Positions 47,676 to 59,279 of a stretch of 64,000 nucleotides of DNA are shown piece after piece. The stretch's first letter is position 1, and every line of letters begins with the position of its first letter. Below the pieces are notes generated by a model. That model saw only the letters and a program-made list of their open reading frames with translations, had not been told where the DNA came from and did not search any database. Both the position numbers and the translations under genes were made by a program. Source of the DNA: Utricularia gibba (Eukaryota > Streptophyta > Magnoliopsida > Lamiales > Lentibulariaceae); the NCBI GenBank assembly GCA_002189035.1, contig CM007991.1:4154001-4218000 (forward strand), given 5' to 3'.

Positions 47676-50600
47676 TAACCCCATCGATGAGCAGCCTCGA
47701 AGCCCTTCTCTCGAAGCTCCCCCCGTCCTCCCGTCGCTCCTTTCGAATCGCAAGATCACCCATTCCCGATCGAAGACAACCGCGCGGATGAAGTGGAGGA
47801 GAGTGGGGTTGGGGACGGCTCGATTCCGCCGAATCTGCAACATCACCAAAATTTGCGCCAGTTCGGTTGACATGGAAGAGAGATGTAGATTTTGTTGGCA
47901 TTTCCGTGTGTGTTGCCGTCTATGCATTTTAGTAATTTAATGATTAATTTAGTAATGATTTCGTATGTTGTAAAAAAGTTTTTAAATGTGTTTGATTCCA
48001 AATGTTTTAAATTAACTAGACACAAATTGGAACAAAAAATAAGGCTTGAAGGCTGAAATTGGAATGATGTACGTGGGCTTGATTATGTCGTCGACCCCCT
48101 TCCCTCTTAAAAATTTGGTTGTATGTCGTAGTAGATGGGCTCATTTTAGAGTTGCCACCGATTTCTGTTCGGAACCCAATAGTTTTTTAGAACAATCACT
48201 TCATAAACTGCAATTCATTATTTTGCAATCTTAAATTGAACCAGAAATGTTGAACTAAATCGAAATCGTATAATTTTTTAGATATTAATTTTCAAACATT
48301 CACATGAGTTGTTATGAATACCTGCAAAACATGTTGTTCTTTTACAATATTTTTTAAATTTTTATAATGATTGTTAAAAATATCTAAAGATAATTCTAAA
48401 AATAGAAAATGTTTTCTGAGACTATTTATAAACAAAATCAATGGTTCATTGGTTTTGAACCATCAGATTCCACACATATCGAAACAATAATTTTTCGATT
48501 CCAAATATTCCGAACTGAAATTATACGATTTTGGTATGGATACTCACATTTTCAAATCGAACCGAATCAGAACTACGGTTTCAGTTCAAACTGATTATAA
48601 ATCTAGTTCATTTCAAAATATGGGCATTTGTACAATTTTTCATACATTCAATTAAAATTTTTACATTAATGCTAGTCACTTTTATTGTACACTTATGAGG
48701 AGATGTCCATTTTTCTAATACACATGCGTTCGATGTGCTTAATTCAAGCATATAGGTAAAATCTAATGTATTTACCATCTATCTAACAAAACGAGAGAAA
48801 AATCGTTACACCTAATCATACCCCTACATAAAACTACCAACCATATGAACATTTAGTCAAGGATACGTACTTTTAATATGTCTTTTTAGTAAAAGCTCCT
48901 CGACAAAGCTGGCATCACCTTCTTTGAGTTGAATTATTATTCTCTATTTGGAATTAAATGTTGATGCTGACAAAAATCTCATTTTTTAAAATTAATTGTG
49001 AACAGGTTCATGTTTTAGATTTGCGTTTGCATAGATTGAAAACAATAAATCTTGAAAATGAGAATCATTATAAAATTCATCAGAACTAGAATGTTCGAAA
49101 ATTACAAAATCAATATTTTAAGTTTCAATCATTATAAAGAGTCAAATATTAAAATTGAAAAAAATACACTTCAAATTATCAAAACTGTTCAATAAAGATT
49201 CATTCGGTTTTTTCGAATTTTTAGATCTCAAGTTGGGAGGTAAACTATTTACAAAAAAAATTAAGTTGAAGAATCCATAACGTAATTTTAAAACTTTAAA
49301 TTTAAATTATTCATTGATTGTAACTTGGAGTGTAAACGACAAATACCACACAACTAGAATGAATGTATGAATTTTTGATAGAATACTCCCTGCAGGGGAT
49401 GAATTTGGTATTTGGCAGAATAAACATATTTTTTAGAATTTTCCAGCATCAATTTTTGTATTCGTTTGTAATGGTTGTGCTTATGAAGAATGAAGTATTA
49501 CACACCCTTATTATTTTAATCAGTAATGCATTTGACTTGCTTGTGTATGCTACTATTAGGGCTCTATACAAAGGTGAACATTGGGTTTCGTTTTTGCAAT
49601 ACCTTTTTCTTTAAAAAAAATAATTGGATTCTTTTATTCTTTTTCTAAATATCTTGTCGTTTCCCTGTGCCAGTTACTGTTTGGTGCATTGAAGAATATG
49701 TGGATATGCTGGGAACATAACACGTTAATTAAGAGGGGCCATTATCCTTTTTTCTAAATTTATTTTTTAAAAAAATTATTAAAATTAGATGAGAAGGGGC
49801 CACAACATACTTTGACCCGTAACGCTGTTCCACCCCAATGAGAATAAATGCCATATCATTTTTTTTTTATTTCATTGGTTGTCATTCCCGTTTTTTCATT
49901 TTTTATATGTATAATTGAGTCTTTTTTTGAAAAAATTACTTCAAAATTGATTTAATAATTAGAATTGAAATATATTTAAAATATCTTTTTAAAAAATTAT
50001 TATTGTATTATAATAGAATTGATTAATATTGTTGACATCCATACACGTAATGCTTTTATATATGCAATTGAGTCACTGTAAGACTCTTATTTTATGAGTT
50101 ATTGAATTTATTAAATTGGGGAATTTATTAAAGTGTGTATGGTAGGGTATATAATGATAGAAATTTGAGATAATAGAAAATGAAATGTGTTGTTTAGTAT
50201 GCGGAGTAGAATTTGCAGGGTATTTTTAATAAAAATTAAATTCCATCCTATTTATAAATACTAATTGAATCAAATCACATCTCATTTTTTATTTGAAATT
50301 TATTAACCATCTGATTAACCTGCTATTTCCTTATTTCAAATATTATGATATATTTTCAATTAAATTAAGGAGCATATTTCATAATATATTACAAAACATT
50401 TTTTTATCATTTTATTGAAAAAAATATGGAATTGTACATTTTGACTTTTGGTCCGGACCGTTAAATGGCCTGAACCCCGTGACCGAGTGAGGGTTAAATT
50501 TGTCAATTCCTTTCATCGTAGCCGTCTGGTCGGCGTTCCATAAGAAACCCCACTACATACCTGTTCTTCAACGTTCCGTTTCCGATCCGGGCGCTGGTTC

Positions 50601-50854
50601 CTCCTCCACGGAGGCGAATGAACGAATTTCGCTCTCCTTCTCATCGAACCCCTAATCCATACCATTGATTTCGATTCCTTTAACCTATGTTTTGTTTATA
50701 ATTTTAGTGCTACAAGTTCCGTATTTTGCGCGGAAACCAAGGCAGCTTTTTTACCTACTTTTCGGTACTTGCTTCCCCGTTTTTTTTTTTTTTTTGTAGC
50801 TTTTTTACATGGTGCCAAGTGCGGGGGTGAGTTCTTGCAGAAATCATTTGATCA
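47676..50854. other. 3' flank of the RSS3-like gene, AT-rich spacer, then MBD9 promoter
   Basis: 47676-47930 continues homologous-looking sequence of the RSS3-like tail in other frames (for example ADEVEESGVGDGSIPPN near 47786). 48000-50400 is AT-rich, with AACCG/CGGTT-type words at 48235-48590 that suggest an old repeat with inverted ends. An open frame at 49363..49614 (+) is hydrophobic but unassigned. 50450-50854 rises in GC and is the likely promoter and 5' UTR of MBD9. Confidence 0.4.
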
Positions 50855-53800
50855 ATGGAGGCTGAAAACGTCAACGCCGTAGGGAATTCGAAACTGGCGT
50901 TGCCCATTGATTTAAACGAGATACCGAGGCCATCTCCTCGTGGGGGTGTGCATAATGCTGCTGGTAGGAGAGATGATGTTCCTATTTGCCCGGTTTGTCG
51001 ACAAGGGGTTTCGGTGGGAAGGGCGACGGAGGGGCAGACCGTGGAAGATAAGTGCTTCCGATGCCTCTTGAAGAATAATGAATCTGGTTGTGGCATCAGT
51101 AATTCGAGGGATGGAATTGGATTGGAGCGTCTTGATATAAACGCCCCACCTCCCTGTGACGTAGGGGAGGCTGATGACATCGTGGTAACTGGCTGGAATG
51201 GTGGCAAGTTCGTCCTCTTCTTTCTTTCATTCCTTTTTTTTTTTTAATTCTGATGCGATGAATTCATAGGTTACTGCAAATAGATTATCTTTTTTTTTAT
51301 TGGACTCATCTCTGTTTCTTTTCTTTCTACTGTGGTTATTCCAAATTTCAGAGTACCAGCTTCTGTGAATTGTTCTTTGCAGCAACCTTCTCATGTCAAC
51401 TTCATATCACCTTTTAGAGAGTCTACTCATGGTGTTGGACTTAATTCTAGCTATCGCACTGTGTTAGAGTCAGCACCTGAAAGTCCAAGGTCACTGTATC
51501 TACAGACTCTTAAAGAATTAATAGCTGAAAGATCAGGTCTCATTATAGAAGGCTGGCGTGTGGAATTTGATTTCTGTGATAAAAGTTACAAAACCAGTGC
51601 TGTTTATATTGCACCTGATGGGACTAGGTGCAAATCCACGGAAGAAGTCGCCCGACACTTGGGGTTGCCATCCCAGTCTGATTCTTTTGATCCTGAAGAT
51701 GGAAGCAAGCAATTTGCTCCCATACAAAGCAGGACAAAATCTGACCCTCAAAATAAGGAACCAGCAGCTTCTCTATCAGCCTTAAACTACAGGCAAAGAC
51801 ATGCATCCATCAGCGGCAGCTTCCAGGTTCTCCTCCATCTATTAATTTTTTTTTTTTCCGTGAAGGTGGAAGCACCATAATTGCATCTGTTTTTTTTTTC
51901 TTTTTTTCAAACATCTAAAGATCCATTAAATGGTTCCCGTCCTGTTTCCTAGCTGAACTACAGTTTCGACCAGGATGCTTATCTTCTATGCTTTATCTAA
52001 TATTTTCTAGGAACTAATTCTCAAAACTTTCCAGGATGGATACCCTATTCAGTTCGAGGACTTCTGCATTATTTCAGTTGGCCACATAGACGCACGACCT
52101 TCATATCACAGTGCAAAACACATATGGCCTGTTGGTTACAGATGCAGCTGGCATGACAGGGTTACTGGATCTCTTTTTGTGTGTGATGTTGCTGATGGTG
52201 GTGACTCTGGTCCCCTTTTTAAGGTTCAGAGATACCCTTGTAGTGCACAGTCCTTACCTGTTGGCGAAACTATTCTGTTGAAGAAAGATATGCACTCTGA
52301 AAATGAACATGACCTGGATGCACGAGATAGTTCATCTGCATTTCAGATGCTTGAAGACAGTATGTCAACAGTAACCTTGCTAAATACAGATGATCCGCCA
52401 TGCCTAGATGATTTTATTTTTGATTCAAAGAAAGAATGTGAACTTGATAACCCTCAGGAGGACACTTGCTCAAATTCTGAATCGGGCGTATCACCCAAAA
52501 ATGGAAATTTAAAAGGAGAAGCTGTGGTGCTTAGTGATATCATTGGAGAGTTTCAGGTTGAGGGCCGGTCAATATCATCTGTATGGGAAATGGTGTTGCA
52601 GAATATCCTGCATTCTTGTCGAGAAAAGTTTAAACAAGGGGGTACTTTTAAGCTTTTTTGTAGCCATGACATTAATCGATCAAACACAGAATCCTCAGAT
52701 AGTAGTGATTCCTTATCAATTCTTGGATGTCCAGCTGAATTCATGAATCCTCCAGTTGTTGCTCAGAGCGAAAATGACCTTAATAAGGCATCTCGGATGC
52801 TGTCGAAGTGGCTCAAACAGGACAGATTTGGACTAGACTTGGATTTTGTTAAAGAAATTATTGAACAACTTCCTGGAGGTAGTAGTTGTTCCGGGTATAA
52901 GTATCTGAGGGAAAGAGTTCTATCGGATACTCAGACGGTGAAGAGTGGATTTTTTTACATTGAAAGAAAGATGCACAGGGCCCCTTGGAGCTCTAAAGCA
53001 TATCACCTAAAATGGGGTGACACAGGTTACACTTTTGAGCGGGATCCTTGTCCTCTTGGGAAGCCACTGAAATCAAGGCTTCCAGCATACCTGATGGGTG
53101 ACGCTTTGCAGGTATCTTCAAACTTTTCCTTGAGTGTTATGTATTTTGCGAGCTTACTTTAATCCATACTACGTTATCAGGTTTGGGAGCTCATGTGGCG
53201 TTTTTCAGAGGATATTGGGCTTGCAAAGCCTTTCTCCTTTGAGGAACTTGAATCAGAAATTTTAAATCCGTGGTTTGATCATTTCTCTCTTACACATGGA
53301 GCCACAGATTTTGGAAATGTTAGGCCCTCTGGTGCCGTTTCTCATTGTGGGCCTACCGTTCCTGATAGACGTTCAGGCCTACTGTTAACTGATGTCTTTC
53401 AGTCGCTGCTGAAGCTTCTTGTTAGAGAGCTGTTGTCGAAAGCTGCAGTGTATGTTTGTCATAACTGTGATGCAGTAGAATCCAAAGCAAGACGAGGAAA
53501 AAAAAGGGACTTGGATTCCTTGGCAGCATTAAAAAAAAGAAATCTGGAGATTCTTTCTGTTAATGAAATTACATGGCATGAAATTGCCAGGAGGTACATT
53601 TTGGCTGTATTGGCCATGGAGTGTAATCTTGATTCCGTAGAGATTATACAACGTGAAAGTGGAAAAGTTTTTCATTGTCTTCAAGGTGATGGTGGGTTAC
53701 TTTGTGGATCTCTTACAGGTATAGATGCGCTGGAGGTTGACGCATTGGTGAGCTTTATTATCTTGTCTGCTTTGTAGTTTTAGCATAATGTCATTGCAGT

Positions 53801-56800
53801 TCAAAGAGGCATATTGGCGATGTGGTACTGAAACTAGGACAAAATTAAAGGTGCAGCATTCCAGTTTTATTGTGGATTTAAATAACTTAATGGAAAAAGG
53901 AAATTTTAGTATTTTCTTTAAATTCATACATGCATCATTTTCTTCCGTAGACAGGTTGCCACCTGAGATATTTTTTCTAATGCAGGTTTTCTTGCACATT
54001 AATATCTTTTATTTGCAGGTGCTTGCAGATGCTATGAAGGAGATATACGGTTCTTTGAAGGGTGAAAACGAGATTGTTACTGTATATGAGAGAAACACTG
54101 TATTGTGTGATGGGCAAATGCTCGAGGTTAATGACAGCACGACTAATGGCAATACCTTCCCTGAGTGGGCTCAAGTTCTTGAACCTGTAAGGAAGCTCCC
54201 TACAAATGTAGGAGCGCGGATAAGAAGATGTGTTAATGAAGCACTGGAGAAAAATCCTCCAGAATGGGCTAAAAGCATATTAGAGCACTCTATCAGTAAG
54301 GAAGTTTACAAGGGTAATGCATCGGGGCCAACTAAGGTTTGATGCTTTGTCTAACTTAAGATGTACACATTTCAAATTTTTTCACATAATGTCCAGATGG
54401 TGTATTGAATTTGACATGGATGTTAACTATTTGTTGTGGTTGAACACAGAGAGCTGTTATCTCCGTGCTTGCAAAGCTCAACAGCGATGGACCCCAAGAA
54501 AAGACTGAGAAAAAGGAAAAAGTGAAAGTCAAAACCAACCTAATCGACCTTCTCACAAAACAATGTCGTATTGTGCTCAGAAATGCAGTTTCATCTGATA
54601 AAGATAGGGTTTTCTGTAATCTCTTGGCTAGAGTAGTGTTGAATTCTAGTGATAACGATGATGAAGGAATTCTTGGCCATGCTGCTATGGTGTCCCGTCC
54701 TTTGGACTTCAGGACTATTGACACCAGATTGGATGCTGGGGTCTATGGCCGATCTCATGAAGCTTTTGCCGATGATGTTCGGGAGGTAGAATATATATTG
54801 TTCTAAAACTTCTAGTGTGATAGCAAGTGTTACCCTTATTTAGGGTGGGCTGGAGGGGGGGGGGGTCTGCATAATCTATCTTGTGAGAAGCTGTATACTA
54901 ATTGTTTGGATGTTTAAACTGTTATTTATTTTTGTGTCTTTTAATTGTGATCATGCCTTCATGGACTGCTGTAGACATTGATATCCTATTTTTGACTCTT
55001 GGTGTATCTGTAGGTGTGGCGCAGCATACTCATTTCATATGGTGATCGTGCTGATTTAGTGGACCTGGCAATGGGGTTGTCCAAGAAGTTCGAAGATTTA
55101 TATGAGAAAGAGGTTAATTAGCGTTCCTTACCCCCGTGCACTTCAATTGGGATTTTTCTGTATGAATTTAAAATCTTATTGCTGCTTACAAGGTATTTTG
55201 TAGTTAAGCTGTCTTCTGTAATTGCCTAATTTTTTTCATCTCAGGTTTTACCCCTTGTCAGTAAAGTTGCTGAAGCTTTGAATGTTGGTGAGCCAAATGA
55301 AAGTGCTGTAAAAGAGAGGGATGATTTACTCTTTCGTGTATTCACCGGCTCGCTTCCTAAAGCTCCTTGGGAAGAAGGAATCTGTAAAGTATGCGGCATG
55401 GACAGGGATGATGACAATGTTCTCCTTTGTGATAAATGTGACTCAGAGTATCATCGATATTGTTTGAATCCTCCACTTCAAAAAATTCCTGATGGGAATT
55501 GGTACTGCCCATCTTGTGTTGCGGGTGTTTCTTCTAGAGCAATGTACAGCTCTTCTGCAGCTCAGTGTAGAAAACGAAGAAATCATGGGGAATACTCTAG
55601 TCAGTTTTTAGAGGATTTGTCTCGTTTTGCAAAAATGCTGGAGATTAAAGAATGTTGGGAGTTCACAATTGAGGAGGTCTCTTCTTAAACCTTTGTTCTT
55701 TGCTTCAACATTTGTTTATCAGCAAGTTGTCCATTTTGATTATTATCAGTACGTTACTAGGTTTTTCTTCCTTGGGGCACATTTCCTGACATGTCTCTCT
55801 TGTTGCAGAGGATGTTCTTACTGAAATTTTTGTCTGATGAGGCACTCTATTCCGCCTTCATTCATGACCACATATCTCAATGTGCCACCCAAGTTGCTGA
55901 TTTGCAACATAAGCTGCGTTCACTAACATCTGAATTAAAGCTTCTGAAATTCAAGGAAGAGCAGTTAAATTTGAGCGTAGAAAAAGCAAGATCAGGTGTA
56001 GTTAATGAGCTGGGGTATCCAAATGCCAATGAATCTGTATCCCCTCTCAAGCGAGAAGATTTTTCCAAGGGAAAACAAACTCGTGATGCCCCAAATCTTC
56101 CGAGTGTTGCAGATTCTGCACAATGTGAACAGCTTCTGGAGGATCAGACTAATGAATCTCTTGGACACCATCGTCTTGAACAAGGTGATGCATTGTCTTC
56201 AGAAGATGGTTCTGTCAAGAAGGATACATCTTCTTTGCAGGATTCAGTCACGTCTATAGAATTGGAACTTGCCAAGATGTCCGTTCGGAAGGATTTCTTG
56301 GGTCGAGATTCGAATGGGAGGGCTTACTGGAGCTTTTCCAGACCCGGTACTCGTCCATGTATAATGGCCTGTGGGGTTTTAAAAACCATGGATAGATCTC
56401 CAGAGGAGTTTATTGGGATTCCTGATTCTGAACAGTGGATGTCTTATGACTCTGACACTGATATTGAGAGGCTAGTCAAATGGCTTGGGGAGAATAATGG
56501 GAGGGAGAATGAACTGCGAGACGCCATCTTACAGTTCCAGGCATCTAACAAACTAAATAATTTGGAAAGTGTGCAAGCCCACACGTTCAGCAGAAAAGAG
56601 TCGCAGCAAAACTTTGTCTCGCCTGATCTTTTGGCCACAAAAGCAATGGGTGTTTTGGAGAGTAGACATGGTTCTTTCTGCAGGAGCCGGGCTGCAATTT
56701 CTCAGCATGATACATCTACCCCGGAATGCACAGATGCGAGTGCCTCCAGTTGATATGGGCGACGAAAAATCATTGCCCCTCTTGTCACCAAAGTTTTCCC

Positions 56801-57965
56801 ACTATAGAAGAGCTGAAACTGCATTCAGCTGAGAAGTGTAAAGCAGAAAGATCTGTTGTTACGAGATGCTCGGAGGCTGAAGATTTCTCTAGGAGCAAGA
56901 AGCCAAGACTTGCTGCAGATGAAAAACTAAATTTGAATGCAGGCCTTCCTCAAACATTAGTGGACAGCATGGAAGCGAATGATGGTTGTCCATTTAATAT
57001 TCAGGAGATAATGGCCAGGTTTACTGTTCAAGGATCAGTCAAGGATGCTGTCAATGAAATTGGCCTCATCGGTAGTGAGGGCATCCCATCCTTTGTGCAT
57101 TGTGATTCTCCATATCTCAACGATCCCACACTATCAGTTGGACCACCAACGAACAACTCTTGGTCAAGTGAAATGACCATTGAATCTGGAAATCACCGTC
57201 AACGCTCAAGCTTTGAAGCTAGTTGTCCGGATACGGTGAAGGAAAATAAGGGATCAAGGGGCCTGTGTATACCAACTGAACGCTCTGCAGTTCAGGAAGG
57301 ATCTACAGTGGATGCATTGAAATCTATGCGTGATCAAGTGTCCTGCGGAAGGGACAAGGTTTCACAGCAGGGAGTTTTGAAAAACAGTATAATTCACAAA
57401 CATGCATCGAGACCACTGCATGGTAAAGCTGCAGACGTTCTGGGGTTTCTCAAGATGATCTTACTTGACATCGATGCTGCCCTGCTCGAAGATGCTTTAA
57501 GAACTTCAAGGTCAAGTCATGAAAAGAGATGTGCATGGCGTGCATTCGTCAGGTCCTCCCGATCCATTTATGAGGTCAGCGATGGCAATGTCTCTTGTTT
57601 CATTCCACATGTATATTCTGTGAAGATGCTCAAGAACAATATTTCTCTTGCAGATGGTGCAGGCATTGATCACACTTGAAGACGCGATCAAATCGGAATA
57701 CTTAAAAACTGACTGGTGGTATTGGTCATCCCCTTCCACAGCTGCCAGGATCAGCAATCTTTCTGCCTTGGCTACTCGCATTTACTCCCTTGATGCCGCC
57801 ATTTACTACGACAACCCTCCTAGCTTCCAAACCAGAGTCCCAGACGAGGAATCGCCTTCCACTGCAGACCATAAGAACTCGGCAAACCAGAGCAGTCCAA
57901 CAACCCATGAGGGTGATACGTCTGAAACCCCGAGAACGCGAAGTGGGAAGCGGAGGAGGGACTGA
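50855..57965 (+). CDS. MBD9: Methyl-CpG-binding domain protein 9 (MBD9)
   Basis: Ten exons: 50855..51207, 51352..51826, 52035..53111, 53181..53747, 54019..54336, 54450..54785, 55014..55112, 55245..55676, 55809..57574, 57654..57965; about 1,900 residues. Order: LPIDLNEIP motif, a short CxxC pair region, an MBD-like segment (TLKELIAERSGLIIEGWRVE), FYRN/FYRC (QFEDFCIISVGHIDARPSYH and following), the block WAQVLEPVRKLPTNVG then EWAKSILEHSISKEVYKGNA, a bromodomain-like part (MVSRPLDFRTIDTRL), a canonical PHD finger (CKVCGMDRDDDNVLLCDKCD...HRYC...WYCPSC, about 1121-1168), RRDFLG-type and zinc-finger (CHQSF) parts, and the tail WWYWSSPSTAARISNLSAL. The family works with the SWR1 and ISWI remodellers and H2A.Z. 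Exon 9 has a one-base frame break at CCCC 56719-56722; without correction the protein stops at 56753. Confidence 0.93.
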
Positions 57966-59279
57966 AGAAACCACATCTGCCCTCCGGTTTCTCTTCATGA
58001 CAGTAACACTTTTGCAAATGACAAGTTCTCTTCATTACATCAGCCAGCGGGCGGTGTCTGTAACATCTGATTCTTGTGAAGCAAAATGTTGTTTTGGATG
58101 GATGAAGTGGTGGCATCTACTACAGATTCTCGGGATGACACAACAAGCACCTCAACAAGTTTACTCAGAATGCAGCCCAAAAGGAAGCCGTAACTCAAGA
58201 TGTTGCTCCTTGTGGAGGTAGTCAGGAAGCCTAGAGACTTGTATAAATCAGTGGATGGGATATAAACCCCCCGCCCTTGTAACTTTTCTTTAGGTTGAAT
58301 CTTAAGCTCTTTTCCTGCAATTTTCTCCCTCCTTTCGCCTCCATTTCTTTCATGAGTTCTTTCTCGTTCTGATCCTCTGAGTTTGCAGAACTGTGATTGC
58401 ATTTATATTATTCGATTTAATCATATATTTGTATTGAAATATTTTTATATCAATTTGAATCAATTTCACTCATTTTTAATTATTTTAAATATTTAAAAAA
58501 TATTTTTTTTGGATTTAGCTGTTTTTTTATTTTATCAGAGAGAAAATCATAAAAATAACATATAAAATTTAGATTTTAATCTTTAAGTTTTAAAATTATA
58601 AAAAAAATAAAAAAATTATCAAAATCATGTAATGAATACACACAGTTTTCAAAATTTTTAAAAAGTGAACTCATTTATGATGTCATGTATTGGATATAAT
58701 GTAAAACCTAACCAAATTTCATGTTAGTATTTTATGTATTTATATTTGGAGTTTGGAAAATCGAATAATACTTTTATTAGTATTATATTATGTTCGAGTC
58801 TCGTATGATTCAAAATATTATAATTATATTGTGTTCGCATTTGATGCACTGTTATGATGTCATTAGAATCAAAATCGATTAATTTGATAACATTAAGAAT
58901 TAAATATGTTATTTCTTAAATTCTAAAGTAAATTATTTATAAAAAAAAATTGAATATCCTATGATATAATTTTCAAAATTGTGATTTTAACTATTTATAT
59001 TCATTGTAACTTATAGTGTTCCTGACAAATCACCCTTTAGTCAGATCTAATTTCGAAATTGAACCTAAATTGCCGTAAAAATCCAATATTTATCGTGTTG
59101 ATAAAATTAATTCTTACTTAATAAAATTAAAAAAATTGTGTGAAAATTGGGGGCAATTACCCATCAGGGTACCACTGTTGCTGGGCGGCATGGGGAGAAG
59201 AACGGGGGAGCTGCGAACAACGGCGGAGTGATACCCATAGGCGCATGCGCCGTGTTCCCTAGCTAACCCCAACAAATGC
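57966..59279. other. MBD9 3' UTR, AT-rich spacer, promoter of the SUMO protease
   Basis: 57966 to about 58420 is the probable MBD9 3' UTR. 58430-59140 is AT-rich. 59150-59279 rises in GC before the next start codon. No further gene seen. Confidence 0.45.

Noticed and set aside
47425..47901. 158-codon minus-strand frame
   Set aside because: Overlaps the conserved last exon of the RSS3-like gene on the other strand; its Ser/Pro-rich content is a composition effect.
56700..56753. Programmed ribosomal frameshift in MBD9
   Set aside because: No slippery heptamer is apparent near the break, such events are not known in this family, and a one-base run-length difference explains it.
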